Shown here piece after piece: positions 28,199 through 44,180 of a stretch of DNA of 64,000 nt; the stretch's first letter is position 1; each line of letters opens with the position of its first letter. The stretch comes from Halictus rubicundus (lineage: Eukaryota > Arthropoda > Insecta > Hymenoptera > Halictidae): assembly GCF_050948215.1 (NCBI RefSeq), contig NW_027488908.1, positions 62,001 to 126,000 of the forward strand. The letters run 5' to 3'. Under the pieces are notes generated by a model that saw nothing but the letters and a program-made list of their open reading frames with translations, was not told the DNA's origin and did no database searches. The translations under genes were made by a program, and so were the position numbers.

Positions 28199-30533
28199 AA
28201 AGCGGATATTATATGATTGGGGATAGGATAGGATAGAGGATAGGATAGGATAAGATAGAAAATGGGATAGGATAGAGTATACGAGACGATAGAGGATACG
28301 ATAGAGAATAGGATATAGGATTGGATAGGATACGATAGAGGATAGGATAGGATAGGATAGTGGATAGGATCAGATAGAGGATAGGATCGGATAGAGCATA
28401 GGATAGGGGATTGGATAGGATAGAGGATAGGATAGGATAGAGGATAGGGGATTGGATAGGATAGAGGATAGGATAGGATAGAGGATAGGATAGGATAGAG
28501 GATAGGATTGGATAGGATAGAGGATAGGATAGGATAGGATAGTGGATAGGATCAGATAGAGGATAGGATCGGATAGAGGATAGGATAGGGGATTGGATAG
28601 GATAGAGGATGGAATATGATAGAGGTTACGATATTATAGAGGATAGGATAGGATAGAGCATAGGATAGGATAGAGGATAGGATAGGATAGAGGATAGGGT
28701 AGGTTAGAGAATAGGATAGGATAGAGGACAGGATAGGAAAGCGGATAGGATATGATTGGGGATAGGATAGGATAGAGGATAGGATAGGATAGGATAGAAA
28801 ATGGGATAGGATAGAGTATACGAGACGATAGAGGATAGGATAGAGAATAGGATATAGGATTGGATAGGATAGGATAGAGGATAGGATAGGATAGGATAGT
28901 GGATAGGATCAGATAGAGGATAGGATCGGATAGAGCATAGGATAGGGGATTGGATAGGATAGAGGATAGGATAGGATAGAGGATAGGGGATTGGATAGGA
29001 TAGAGGATAGGATAGGATAGAGGATAGGATAGGATAGAGGATAGGATTGGATAGGATAGAGGATAGGATAGGATAGGATAGTGGATAGGATCAGATAGAG
29101 GATAGGATCGGATAGAGGATAGGATAGGGGATTGGATAGGATAGAGGATGGAATATGATAGAGGTTACGATATTATAGAGGATAGGATAGGATAGAGCAT
29201 AGGATAGGATAGAGGATAGGATAGGATAGAGGATAGGATAGGTTAGAGAATAGGATAGGATAGAGGACAGGATAGGAAAGCGGATAGGATATGATTGGGG
29301 ATAGGATAGGATAGAGGATAGGATACGATAAGATAGAAAATGGGATAGGATAGAGTATACGAGACGATAGAGGATAGGATAGAGAATAGGATATAGGATT
29401 GGATAGGATACGATAGAGGATAGGATAGGATAGGATAGTGGATAGGATCAGATAGAGGATAGGATCGGATAGAGCATAGGATAGGGGATTGGATAGGATA
29501 GAGGATAGGATAGGATAGAGGATAGGGGATTGGATAGGATAGAGGATAGGATAGGATAGAGGATAGGATAGGATAGAGGATAGGATTGGATAGGATAGAG
29601 GATAGGATAGGATAGGATAGTGGATAGGATCAGATAGAGGATAGGATCGGATAGAGGATAGGATAGGGGATTGGATAGGATAGAGGATGGAATATGATAG
29701 AGGTTACGATATTATAGAGGATAGGATAGGATAGAGCATAGGATAGGATAGAGGATAGGATAGGATAGAGGATAGGATAGGTTAGAGAATAGGATAGGAT
29801 AGAGGACAGGATAGGAAAGCGGATAGGATATGATTGGGGATAGGATAGGATAGAGGATAGGATAGGATAGGATAGAAAATGGGATAGGATAGAGTATACG
29901 AGACGATAGAGGATAGGATAGAGAATAGGATATAGGATTGGATAGGATAGGATAGAGGATAGGATAGGATAGGATAGTGGATAGGATCAGATAGAGGATA
30001 GGATCGGATAGAGCATAGGATAGGGGATTGGATAGGATAGAGGATAGGATAGGATAGAGGATAGGGGATTGGATAGGATAGAGGATAGGATAGGATAGAG
30101 GATAGGATAGGATAGAGGATAGGATTGGATAGGATAGAGGATAGGATAGGATAGGATAGTGGATAGGATCAGATAGAGGATAGGATCGGATAGAGGATAG
30201 GATAGGGGATTGGATAGGATAGAGGATGGAATATGATAGAGGTTACGATATTATAGAGGATAGGATAGGATAGAGCATAGGATAGGATAGAGGATAGGAT
30301 AGGATAGAGGATAGGATAGGTTAGAGAATAGGATAGGATAGAGGACAGGATAGGAAAGCGGATAGGATATGATTGGGGATAGGATAGGATAGAGGATAGG
30401 ATAGGATAGGATAGAAAATGGGATAGGATAGAGTATACGAGACGATAGAGGATAGGATAGAGAATAGGATATAGGATTGGATAGGATAGGATAGAGGATA
30501 GGATAGGTTAGAGAATAGGATAGGATAGAGGAT
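28199..30533 (+). repeat. 539-bp higher-order repeat array
   Basis: The AAAATGGG module occurs at 28259, 28798, 29337, 29876 and 30415, spaced exactly 539 bp. Independently, GGTTACGATATTATAG occurs at 28624, 29163, 29702 and 30241, also exactly 539 bp apart. Each unit carries in order the AAAATGGG/GTATACGAGACG module, GATCAG and GATCGG, a GGTTACGATATTATAG box and a GGAAAGCGG box. 539 is not a multiple of 17, so the unit contains irregular monomers. Identical spacing in every unit implies recent homogenisation. This is the most regular higher-order array in the window. Confidence 0.93.
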
Positions 30534-30879
30534 AGGATAGGAAAGCGGATAGGATATGATTGGGGATAGGATAGGATAGAGGATAGGATACGATAAGATA
30601 GAAAATGGGATAGGATAGAGTATACGAGACGATAGAGGATAGGATAGAGAATAGGATATAGGATTGGATAGGATACGATAGAGGATAGGATAGGATAGGA
30701 TAGTGGATAGGATCAGATAGAGGATAGGATCGGATAGAGCATAGGATAGGGGATTGGATAGGATAGAGGATAGGATAGGATAGAGGATAGGATAGGATAG
30801 AGGATAGGATAGGATAGGATAGAGGATAGGATAGGATAGAGGATAGGATAGGATAGAGGATAGGATAGGATAGGATAGA

Positions 30880-31662
30880 GGATAGGATAGAGGATAGGAT
30901 AGAGGATAGGATAGGATAAAGGATAGGATAGGTTAGAGAATAGTATAGGATAGAGGATAGGATAGGAAAGCGGATAGGATATGATAGATGATAGGATAGG
31001 ATAGAGGATAGGATAGGGGATTGAATAGGATAGAGGATAGGATAGGATAGAGGATAGGATAGGTAAGAGAATAGGATAGGATAGAGGATATTATAGGATA
31101 GAGGATAGGATAGGATAGAGGATAGGATAGGATAGAGGATAGGATAGGTTAGAGAATAGGATAGGATAGAGGATATTATAGGATAGAGGATAGGATAGGA
31201 TAGAGGATAGGATAGGATAGAGGATTGGATAGGATAGATGATAGGAGACGATAGAGGTTGGGATAGGATAGAGGATAGGATAGGATAGAGGATAGGATAG
31301 GATAGAGGTTAACATAGGGGATTGGATAGGATAGAGGATAGGATACGATAGAGGATAGGATAGGATATAGGATAGGGTAGGATAGAGGATAGGATAGGAT
31401 AGAGGATAGGATAGGATAGAGGATAGAATAGGATAGAGGATAGGATAGGATAGAGGATGGAATATGATAGAGGATACGATATTATAGAGGATAGGATAGG
31501 ATAGAGCATAGGATAGTATAGAGGATAGGATAGGTTAGAGAATAGTATAGGATAGAGGATAGGATAGGAAAGCGGATAGGACATGATAGGGGATAGGATA
31601 GGATAGAGGATATGATAGGGGATTGGATAGGATAGGATAGGATAGAAAATGGGATAGGATAG
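30880..31662 (+). repeat. Long-range duplication, partner of the window's right end
   Basis: This block matches 63218-64000 with an offset of 32338 and only scattered substitutions. Shared private variants include GGTAAGAGAATAGG, TATTATAGGATAGAGG and GATAGTATAGAGG. Together with the 1-4440/33737-37800 pair it suggests that the two halves of the window are diverged copies of a roughly 33-kb segment. Confidence 0.82.
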
Positions 31663-33736
31663 AGTATACGAGACGATAGAGGATAGGATAGAGAATAGGA
31701 TATAGGATTGGATAGGATACGATAGAGGATAGGGTAGGATGGGATAGTGGATAGGTTCAGATAGAGGATAGGAAGGATAGAGGATAGGATAGGGGATTGG
31801 ATAGGATAGAGGATAGGATAGGATAGAGGATAGGATAGGATAGAGGATAGGATAGGATAGAGGATAGGATAGGATAGAGGATTGGATAGGATAGATGATA
31901 GGAGACGATAGAGGTTGGGATAGGATAGAGGATAGGATAGGATAGAGGATAGGTTAGGATAGAGGTTAACATAGGGGATTGGATAGGATAGAGGATAGGA
32001 TACGATAGAGGATAGGATAGGATATAGGATAGGGTAGGATAGAGGATAGGATAGGATAGAGGATAGGATAGGATAGAGGATAGGATAGGATAGAGGATAG
32101 GATAGGATAGAGGATAGGATAGGATAGAGGATGGAATATGATAGAGGATACGATATTATAGAGGATAGGATAGGATAGAGCATAGGATAGGATAGAGGAT
32201 AGGATAGGTTAGAGAATAGTATAGGATAGAGGATAGGATAGGAAAGCGGATAGGATATGATAAGGGATAGGATAGGATAGAGGATATGATAGGGGATTGG
32301 ATAGGATAGGATAGGATAGAAAATGGGATAGGATAGAGTATACGAGACGATAGAGGATAGGATAGAGAATAGGATATAGGATTGGATAGGATACGATAGA
32401 GGATAGGATAGGATGGGATAGTGGATAGGATCAGATAGAGGATAGGAAGGATAGAGGATAGGATAGGGGATTGGATAGGATAGAGGATAGGATAGGATAG
32501 AGGATAGGATAGGATAGAGGATAGGGTAGGATAGAGGATAGGATAGGTTAGAGAATAGGATAGGATAGAGCATAGGATAGGATAGAGGATAGGATAGGTT
32601 AGAGAATAGTATAGGATAGAGGATAGGATAGGAAAGCGGATAGGATATGATAGGGGATAGGATAGGATAGAGGATATGATAGGGGATTGGATAGGATAGG
32701 ATAGGATAGAAAATGGGATAGGATAGAGTATACGAGACGATAGAGGATAGGATAGAGAATAGGATATAGGATTGGATAGGATACGATAGAGGATAGGATA
32801 GGATGGGATAGTGGATAGGATCAGATAGAGGATAGGAAGGATAGAGGATAGGATAGGGGATTGGATAGGATAGAGGATAGGATAGGATAGAGGATAGGAT
32901 AGGATAGAGGATAGGGTAGGATAGAGGATAGGATAGGTTAGAGAATAGGATAGGATAGAGGATAGGATAGGATAGAGGATAGGATAGGGTAGAGGATAGG
33001 ATAGGATAGGATAGAGGATAGGATAGGATAGAGTATAGGATAGGATAGAGGATAGGATAGGATAGAGGATAGGATAGGATAGAGGTAGGATAGGATAGAG
33101 GATTGGATAGGATAGAGGATAGGAGACGATAGAGGTTGGGATAGGCTAGAGGATAGGATAGGATAGAGGATAGGATAGGATAGAGGATAGGATAGGATAG
33201 AGGATGGAATATGATAGAGGATACGATATTATAGAGGATAGGATAGGATAGAGCATAGGATAGGATAGAGGATAGGATAGGTTAGAGAATAGTATAGGAT
33301 AGAGGATAGGCTAGGAAAGCGGATAGGATATGATAGGGGATAGGATAGGATAGAGGATAGGATAGGTTAGAGAATAGTATAGGATAGAGGATAGGATAGG
33401 ATAGCGGATAGGATATGATAGAGGATAGGATAGGATAGAGGATAGGATAGGATAGAGGATAGGATAGGATAGAGGATAGGATAGGATAGAGGATAGGATA
33501 GGATAGAGGATGGAATATGATAGAGGATACGATATTATAGAGGATAGGATAGGATAGAGCATAGGATAGGATAGAGGTTAGGATAGGTTAGAGAATAGTA
33601 TAGGATGGAGGATAGGATAGGAAAGCGGATAGGATATGATAGGGGATAGGATAGGATAAAGGATAGGATAGGTTAGAGAATAGTATAGGATAGAGGATAG
33701 GATAGGATAGCGGATAGGATATGATAGAGGATAGGA

Positions 33737-36700
33737 TAGGATAGAGGATAGGATAGGATAGGGTAGAAAATGGGATAGGATAGAGTACAGGAGACGATAG
33801 AGGATAGGATAGAGAATAGGATAGGATAGAGGATGGGATAGGATAGAGGATAATATAGGGGATTGGATAGGATAGAGAATAGGAGACGATAGAAGATAGG
33901 ATAGGATAGAGGATACGATATTATAAAGGATAGGATAGGATAGAGGATAGGATAGGATAGAGGATAGGATAGGTTAGAGAATAGTATAGGATAGAGGATA
34001 GGATAGGAAAGCGGATAGGATATGATAGGGGATAGGATAGGATAGAGGATAGGATAGGTTAGAGAATAGTATAGGATAGAGGATAGGATAGGATAGAGGA
34101 TAGGATAGGATAGAGGATAGGATAGGATAGGATAGAGAATAGGATAGGATAGAGGATAGGATAGGATAGAGTATAGGATAGGATAGAGGATAGGATAGGA
34201 TAGAGGATAGGATAGGATAGAGGATAGGATAGGATAGAGGATAGGATAGGTTAGAGAATAGTATAGGATAGAGGATAGGATAGGAAAGCGGATAGGATAT
34301 GATAAGGGATAGGATGGGAAAGAGGATAGGATAGGGGATTGGATAGGATAGGATAGGATAGAAAATGGGATAGGATAGAGTATACGAGACGATAGAGGAT
34401 AGGATAGAGAATAGGATATAGGATTGGATAGGATACGGTAGAGGATAGGATAGGATAGGATAGTGGATAGGATCAGATAGAGGATAGGATCGGATAGAGG
34501 ATAGGATAGGGGATTGGATAGGATAGAGGATAGGATAGGATAGAGGATAGGATAGGATAGAGGATAGGGTAGGATAGAGGATAGGATAGGATAGAGGATA
34601 GGATAGGTTAGAGAATAGGATAGGATAGAGGATAGGATAGGATAGAGGATAGGATAGGATAGAGGATAGGATAGGATAGAGGATTGGATAGGATAGAGGA
34701 TAGGAGACGATAGAGGTTGCGATAGGATAGAGGATAGGATAGGATAGAGGATAGGATAGGATAGAGGTTAACATAGGGGATTGGATAGGATAGAGGATAG
34801 GATACGATAGAGGATAGGATACGATAGAGGATAGGGTAGGATAGAGGATAGGATAGGATAGAGGATAGGATAGGATTGAGGGTAGGATAGGATAGTGGAT
34901 AGGATAGGATAGAGGATACGATATTATAGAGGATAGAATAGGATAGAGGATAGGGGATTGGATAGGATAGAGGATAGGATAGGATAGAGGATAGGATAGG
35001 ATAGAGGATAGGATAGGATAGAGGATAGGATAGATTAGAGAATAGCATAGGATAGATGGTAGGATGGGATAGAGGATAGGATAGGTTAGAGAATAGTATA
35101 GGATAGAGAATAGGATATAGGATTGGATAGGATACGATAGAGGATAGGATAGGATAGGGTAGTGGATACTATCAGATAAAGCATAGGATCGGATAGAGGA
35201 TAGGATAGAGGATACGATATTATAAAGGATAAGATAGGATAGAGGATAGGATAGAGGATAGGATAGGATAGAGGATAGGATAGGATAGAGGATAGGATAT
35301 TATAGAGGATAGGATAGGATAGAGGATAGGATAGGTTAGAGGATAGGATAGGATAGAGGATAGGATAGGATAGAGGATAGGATAGGTTAGAGAATAGGAT
35401 AGGATAGAGGATAGGATAGGAAAGCGGATAGGATATGATTGGGGATAGGATAGGATAGAGGATAGGATAGGATAAGATAGAAATTGGAATAGGATAGAGT
35501 ATACGAGACGATAGAGGATAGGATAGAGAATAGGATATAGGATTTGATAGGATACGATAGATGATAGGATAGGATAGGATAGTGGATAGGATCAGATAGA
35601 GGATAGGATCGGATAGAGCATAGGATAGGGGATTGGATAGGATAGAGCATAGGATAGGATAGAGGATAGGATAGGATAGAGGATAGGATAGGATAGAGGA
35701 TAGGGGATTGGATAGGATAGAGGATAGGATAGGATAGTGGATAGGATAGGATAGAGGATAGGATAGGATAGAGGATAGGATAGGATAGAGGATAGGATAG
35801 GATAGAGGATAGGATAGGATAGAGGATAGGATAGAGGATAGGATAGGATAGAGGATAGGATTGGATAGAGGATAGGATAGGATAGAGGATAGGATTGGAT
35901 AGAGGATAGGATAGGATAGAGGATAGGATAGGATAGAGGATAGGATAGGATAGAAGATAGGATAGGATAGTGGATAGGATAGGATAGAGGATAGAATATG
36001 ATAGAGGATACGATATTATAGAGGATAGGATAGGATAGAGCATAGGATAGGGGATTGGATAGGACAGAGGATAGGATAGGATAGAGGTTAACATAGGGGA
36101 TTGGATAGGATAGAGGATAGGATACGATAGAGGATAGGATAGGATAGAGGATATGGTAGGATAGAGGATAGGATAGGATAGAGGATAGGATAGGATTGTG
36201 GGTAGGATATTATAGAGGATAGGATTGGATAGAGGATACGATATTATAGAGGATAGAATAGGATAGAGGATAGGGGATTGGATAGGATAGAGGATAGGAT
36301 AGGATAGAGGATAGGATAGGATAGAGGATAGGATAGGATAGAGGATAGGATAGGATAGAGGTTAGGATAGGATAGAGGATAGGATAGGATACAGGATAGG
36401 ATAGGATAGAGGATAGGATAGGATAGAGGATAGGATAGGATAGAGGATAGGATAGGATAGAGGATAGAATATGATAGAGGATACGATATTATGGGGGATA
36501 GGATAGGATAGAGCATAGGATAGGGGATTGGATAGGACAGAGGATAGGATAGGATAGAGGATAGGATAGGATAGAGGATAGGATAGGGTAGAGGATAGGA
36601 TAGGATAGAGGATAGGATAGGTTAGAGAATAGGATAGGATAGAGGATAGGATAGGATAGAGGATAGGATATGATTGGGGATAGGATAGGATAGAGGATAG

Positions 36701-37800
36701 GATAGGATAGGATAGAAAATGTAATAGGATAGAGTATACGAGACGATAGAGGATAGGATAGAGAATAGGATATAGAATTGGATAGGATACGATAGAGGAT
36801 TGGATAGGATAGGATAGTGGATAGGATCAGATAGAGGATAGGATCGGATAGAGGATAGGATAGGGGATTGGATAGGATAGAGGATAGGATAGGGGATTGG
36901 ATAGGATAGAGGATGGAATATGATAGAGGATACGATATTATAGAGGATAGGATAGGATAGAGGATAGGATACGATAGAGGATAGGATAGGATAGAGGATA
37001 GGATAGGATAGAGGTTAGAGGATAGGATAGAAAATGTAATAGGATAGAGTATACGAGACGATAGAGGATAGGATAGAGAATAGGATATAGGATTGGATAG
37101 GATACGATAGAGGATAGGATAGGATAGGATAGTGGATAGGATCAGATAGAGGATAGGATCGGATAGAGGATAGGATAGGGGATTGGATAGGATAGAGGAT
37201 AGGATAGGGGATTGGATAGGATAGAGGACGGAATATGATAGAGGATACGATATTATAGAGGATAGGATAGGATAGAACATAGGACAGGATAGAGGATAGG
37301 ATAGGATAGAGGATAGGATAGGAAAGCGGATAGGATATGATTGGGGATAGGATAGGATAGAGGATAGGATAGGATAAGATAGAAAATGGGATAGGATAGA
37401 GTATACGAGACGATAGAGGATAGGATAGAGAATAGGATATAGGATTGGATAGGATACGATAGAGGATAGGATAGGATAGGATAGTGGATAGGATCAGATA
37501 GAGGATAGGATCGGATAGAGCATAGGATAGGGGATTGGTTAGGATAGAGGATAGGATAGGATAGAGGATAGGATAGGATAGAGGATAGGGGATTGGATAG
37601 GATAGAGGATAGGATAGGATAGAGGATAGGATAGGATAGAGGATAGGATAGGATAGAGGATAGGATAGGATAGAGGATAGGATAGGATAGAGGATATGAT
37701 AGGATAGAGGATAGGATAGGATAGAGGATAGGATAGGATTGTGGGTAGGATAGGCTAGTGGATAGGATAGGATAGAGGATACGATATTAGAGAGGATAGA
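33737..37800 (+). repeat. Long-range satellite duplication, copy 2
   Basis: Direct repeat of 1-4440. It is colinear with insertions and deletions, including two extra 17-bp units before about 35387 and a loss of about 338 bp at 37018-37021, where GAGGTTAG abuts an AAAATGTAAT module. Rare shared variants include GAGGACGGA, GGTTAGGATAGAGG and GGATTGTGGGTAGG. Confidence 0.85.
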
Positions 37801-40800
37801 ATAGGATACAGGATAGGGGATTGGATAAGATAGAGGATAGGATAGGATAGAGGATAGGATAGGATAGAGGATAGGATAGGATAGAGGATAGGATAGAATA
37901 GAGGATAGGATAGGATAGAGGATAGGATAGGATAGAGGATAGGATAGGATAGAGGATAGGATAGGATAGAGGATAGGATAGGATAGAGGATAGGATAGGA
38001 TAGAGGATAGGATAGGATAGAGGATAGGATAGGATAGAGGATAGGATAGGATAGAGGATAGGATAGCGGATAGGATATGATAGAGGATAGGATAGGATAG
38101 AGGATAGGATAGGATAGAGGATAGGATAGGATAGAGGATAGGATAGGATAGAGGATAGATAGGATAGGATAGAAAATGGGATTGGATAGAGAATAGGAAA
38201 CGATAGAGGATAGGATAGAGAATAGGATAGGATAGAGGATGGGATAGGATAGAGGATAACATAGGGGATTGGATAGGATAGAGGATAGGAGACGATAGAG
38301 GATGGGACAGGACAGAGGATAGGATAGGATAGAGGATAGGATAGGGGATTGGATAGGTTAGAGAATAGGATATGATAGAGGATAGGATCGGATAGAGGAT
38401 AGGATGGGGGTGTGGATACGATAGAGGATAGGATAGGATAGAGGATAGGATAGGATAGAGGATAGGATAGGATAGAGGATAGGATAGGATAGAGGATAGG
38501 ATAGGATAGAGGATAGGATAGGATAGAGGATAGGATAGGATAGAGGATAGGATAGAGGATAGGATAGGATAGAGGATGGGATAGGATAGAGGATAGGATA
38601 GGATAGAGGATAGGATAGGATAGAGGATAGGATAGGATAGAGGATAGGATAGGATAGAGGATAGGATAGGATAGAGGATAGGATAGGATAGAGGATAGGA
38701 TAGGATAGAGGATAGGATAGAGGATAGGATAGGATAGAGGATAGGATAGGATAGAGGATAGGATAGGATAGAGGATAGGATAGGATAGAGGATAGGATAG
38801 GATAGAGGATAGGATAGAATAGAGGATAGGATAGGATAGAGGATAGGATAGGATTGGATAGAGAATAGGATAGGATAGATGATATTATAAGAAAGACGAT
38901 AGGATATGATAGAGGATACGATATTATAGAGGATAGGTTAGGATAGAGGATCGGATAGGATAGAGGATTGTATAGGGGATTGGATAGGATAGTAGATAGG
39001 ATAGGATAGAGGATAGGATAGGATAGGATAGTGGATAGGATCAGATAGAGGATAGGATCGGATAGAGCATAGGATAGGGGATTGGTTAGGATAGAGGATA
39101 GGATAGGATAGAGGATAGGATAGGATAGAGGATAGGGGATTGGATAGGATAGAGGATAGGATAGGATAGAGGATAGGATAGGATAGAGGATAGGATAGGA
39201 TAGAGGATAGGATAGGATAGAGGATAGGATAGGATAGAGGATATGATAGGATAGAGGATAGGATAGGATAGAGGATAGGATAGGATTGTGGGTAGGATAG
39301 GCTAGTGGATAGGATAGGATAGAGGATACGATATTAGAGAGGATAGAATAGGATACAGGATAGGGGATTGGATAAGATAGAGGATAGGATAGGATAGAGG
39401 ATAGGATAGGATAGAGGATAGGATAGGATAGAGGATAGGATAGGATAGAGGATAGGATAGGATAGAGGATAGGATAGGATAGAGGATAGGATAGGATAGA
39501 GAATAGGATAGGATTGAGGATAGGATAGGATAGAGGATAGGATAGGATAGAGGATAGGATAGGATAGAGGATAGGATAGGATAGAGGATAGGATAGGATA
39601 GAGGATAGGATAGAATAGAGGATAGGATAGGATAGAGGATCGGATAGGGGATTGGATAGGATAGAGGATAGGATAGGATAGAGGATAGGATAGGATAGAG
39701 GATAGGATAGCGGATAGGATATGATAGAGGATAGGATAGGATAGAGGATAGGATAGGATAGAGGATAGGATAGGATAGAGGATAGATAGGATAGGATAGA
39801 AAATGGGATTGGATAGAGAATAGGAAACGATAGAGGATAGGATAGAGAATAGGATAGGATAGAGGATGGGATAGGATAGAGGATAACATAGGGGATTGGA
39901 TAGGATAGAGGATAGGAGACGATAGAGGATGGGACAGGACAGAGGATAGGATAGGATAGAGGATAGGATAGGGGATTGGATAGGTTAGAGAATAGGATAT
40001 GATAGAGGATAAGATCGGATAGAGGATAGGATGGGGGTTTGGATACGATAGAGGATAGGATAGGATAGAGGATAGGATAGGATAGAGGATAGGATAGGAT
40101 AGAGGATAGGATAGGATAGAGGATAGGATAGGATAGAGGATAGGATAGGATAGAGGATAGGATAGGATAGAGGATAGGATAGGATAGAGGATAGGATAGG
40201 ATAGAGGATAGGATAGGATAGAGGATAGGATAGGATAGAGGATAGGATAGGATAGAGGATAGGATAGGATAGAGGATAGGATAAAGGATAGGATAGGATA
40301 GAGGATAGGATAGGATAGAGGATAGGATAGGATAGAGGATAGGATAGGATAGAGGATAGGATAGGATAGAGGATAGGATAGGATAGAGGATACGATATTA
40401 TAGAGGATAGGATAGGATAGAGCATAGGATAGGGGATTGGATAGGACAGAGGATAGGATAGGATAGAGGTTAACATAGGGGATTGGATAGGATAGAGGAT
40501 AGGATACGATAGAGGATAGGATAGGATAGAGGATAGGATAGGATAGATGATAGGATAGGATAGAGGATAGGATAGGTTAGAGAATAGGATAGGATAGAGG
40601 ATAGGATAGGAAAGCGGATAGGGTATGATTGGGGATAGGATAGGATAGAGGATAGGATAGGATAAGATAGAAAATGGGATAGGATAGAGTATACGAGACG
40701 ATAAAGGATAGGATAGAGAATAGGATATAGGATTGGATAGGATACGATAGAGGATAGGATAGGATAGGATAGTGGATAGGATCAGATAGAGGATAGGATC

Positions 40801-41430
40801 GGATAGAGCATAGGATAGGGGATTGGATAGGATAGAGGATAGGATAGGATAGAGGATAGGATAGGATAGAGGATAGGGGATTGGATAGGATAGAGGATAG
40901 GATAGGATAGAGGATAGGATAGGATAGAGGATAGGATAGGATAGAGGATAGGATAGGATAGAGGATAGGATAGGATAGAGGATAGGATAGGATAGAGGAT
41001 AGGATAGGATAGAGGATAGGATAGGATAGAGGATAGGATAGGATAGAGGATAGGATAGGATAGAGGATAGGATAGGATAGAGGATAGGATAGGATAGAGG
41101 ATAGGATAGGATAGAGGATAGGATAGGATAGAGGATAGGATAGGATAGAGGATAGGATAGGATAGAGGATAGGATAGAGGATAGGATAGGATAGAGGATG
41201 GGATAGGATAGAGGATAGGATAGGATAGAGGATAGGATAGGATAGAGGATAGGATAGGATAGAGGATAGGATAGGATAGAGGATAGGATAGGATAGAGGA
41301 TAGGATAGGATAGAGGATAGGATAGGATAGAGGATAGGATAGAGGATAGGATAGGATAGAGGATAGGATAGGATAGAGGATAGGATAGGATAGAGGATAG
41401 GATAGGATAGAGGATAGGATAGGATAGAGG

Positions 41431-44180
41431 ATAGGATAGAATAGAGGATAGGATAGGATAGAGGATAGGATAGGATTGGATAGAGAATAGGATAGGATAG
41501 ATGATATTATAAGAAAGACGATAGGATATGATAGAGGATACGATATTATAGAGGATAGGTTAGGATAGAGGATCGGATAGGATAGAGGATTGTATAGGGG
41601 ATTGGATAGGATAGTAGATAGGATAGGATAGAGGATAGGATAGGATAGAGAATAGGATAGGATAGAGGATAGGATAGGATAGAGGATAGGATAGGATAGA
41701 GGATAGGATAGGATAGAGGATAGGATAGGATAGAGGATAGGATAGAATGGAGGATAGGATAGGATAGAGGATAGGATAGGATAGAGGATAGGATAGGATT
41801 GGATAGAGAATAGGATAGGATAGATGATATTATAAGAAAGACGATAGGATATGATAGAGGATACGATATTATAGAGGATAGGTTAGGATAGAGGATCGGA
41901 TAGGATAGAGGATTGTATAGGGGATTGGATAGGATAGAGGATAGGATAGGATAGAGGATTGTATAGGGAATTGGATAGGATAGAGGATAGGATAGGATAG
42001 AGGATAGGATAGGATAGAGGATAGGATAGGATAGAGGATAGGATAGGATAGAGGATAGGATAGGATAGAGGATAGGATAGGATAGAGGATAGGATAGGAT
42101 AGAGGATAGGATAGGATAGAGGATAGGATAGGATTGAGGATAGGATAGGATAGAGGATAGGATAGGATAGAGGATTGTATAGAGGATTGGATAGCATGGA
42201 GGATAGGATAGGATAGAGGATAGGATAGGATAGAGGATAGGATAGGATAGAGGATAGGATAGGATAGAGGATAGGATAGGATAGATGATAGGATAGGATA
42301 GAGGATAGGATAGGTTAGAGAATAGGATAGGATAGAGGATAGGATAGGAAAGCGGATAGGGTATGATTGGGGATAGGATAGGATAGAGGATAGGATAGGA
42401 TAAGATAGAAAATGGGATAGGATAGAGTATACGAGACGATAAAGGATAGGATAGAGAATAGGATATAGGATTGGATAGGATACGATAGAGGATAGGATAG
42501 GATAGGATAGTGGATAGGATCAGATAGAGGATAGGATCGGATAGAGCATAGGATAGGGGATTGGATAGGATAGAGGATAGGATAGGATAGAGGATAGGAT
42601 AGGATAGAGGATAGGGGATTGGATAGGATAGAGGATAGGATAGGATAGAGGATAGGATAGGATAGAGGATAGGATAGGATAGAGGATAGGATAGGATAGA
42701 GGATAGGATAGGATAGAGGATAGGATAGGATAGAGGATAGGATAGGATAGAGGATAGGATAGGATAGAGGATAGGATAGAATAGAGGATAGGATAGGATA
42801 GAGGATAGGATAGGATTGGATAGAGAATAGGATAGGATAGATGATATTATAAGAAAGACGATAGGATATGATAGAGGATACGATATTATAGAGGATAGGT
42901 TAGGATAGAGGATCGGATAGGATAGAGGATTGTATAGGGGATTGGATAGGATAGTAGATAGGATAGGATAGAGGATAGGATAGGATAGAGAATAGGATAG
43001 GATAGAGGATAGGATAGGATAGAGGATAGGATAGGATAGAGGATAGGATAGGATAGAGGATAGGATAGGATAGAGGATAGGATAGAATGGAGGATAGGAT
43101 AGGATAGAGGATAGGATAGGATAGAGGATAGGATAGGATTGGATAGAGAATAGGATAGGATAGATGATATTATAAGAAAGACGATAGGATATGATAGAGG
43201 ATACGATATTATAGAGGATAGGTTAGGATAGAGGATCGGATAGGATAGAGGATTGTATAGGGGATTGGATAGGATAGAGGATAGGATAGGATAGAGGATT
43301 GTATAGGGAATTGGATAGGATAGAGGATAGGATAGGATAGAGGATAGGATAGGATAGAGGATAGGATAGGATAGAGGATAGGATAGGATAGAGGATAGGA
43401 TAGGATAGAGGATAGGATAGGATAGAGGATAGGATAGGATTGAGGATAGGATAGGATAGAGGATAGGATAGGATAGAGGATTGTATAGAGGATTGGATAG
43501 CATGGAGGATAGGATAGGATAGAGGATAGGATAGGATAGAGGATAGGATAGGATAGAGGATAGGATAGGATAGAGGATACGATATTATAGTGGAGAGGAT
43601 CGAATATAGGATAGGATAGGGGATTGGATAGGATAGAGGATAGGATAGGATAGAGGATGGGATAGGATAGAGGATAGGATAGGATAGAGGATAGGATAGG
43701 ATAGAGGATAGGATAGGATAGAGGATAGGATAGGATAGAGGATAGGATAGAATAGAGGATAGGATAGGATAGAGGATCGGATAGGGGATTGGATAGGATA
43801 GAGGATAGGATAGGATAGAGAATAGGATAGGAGATTGTATAGGATATTGGACAGGAGACGATACAGGATAGGATAGGATAGACGATTGGATATGGTAGAG
43901 GATAGGATACGATAGAGGATAGGGTAGGATATAGTACAGGAGAGGATGGAAGATATTATAGGATAGAGGACAGGATAGGGTAGAGGATACGATATTATAG
44001 TGGAGAGGATCGAATATAGGATAGGATAGGGGATTGGATAGGATAGAGGATAGGATAGGATAGAGGATAGGATAGGATAGAGGATAGGATAGGATAGAGG
44101 ATAGGATAGGATAGAGAATAGGATAGGATTGAGGATAGTATAGGATAGAGGATAGGATAGGATAGAGGATAGGATAGGAT
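41431..44180 (+). repeat. 1.34-kb tandem duplication, GATGATATTATAAGAAAGACG family
   Basis: The ATGATATTATAAGAAAGACG box occurs at 41501 and 41824 and again at 42841 and 43164, giving an offset of 1340 for both pairs and 323 within each pair. Further along, GGATTGTATAGAGG near 42172 and 43478 is offset by 1306, which is 34 bp (two units) less. This block begins a higher-order family different from the one to its left and is the neighbourhood into which the retrotransposon inserted. Confidence 0.87.
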
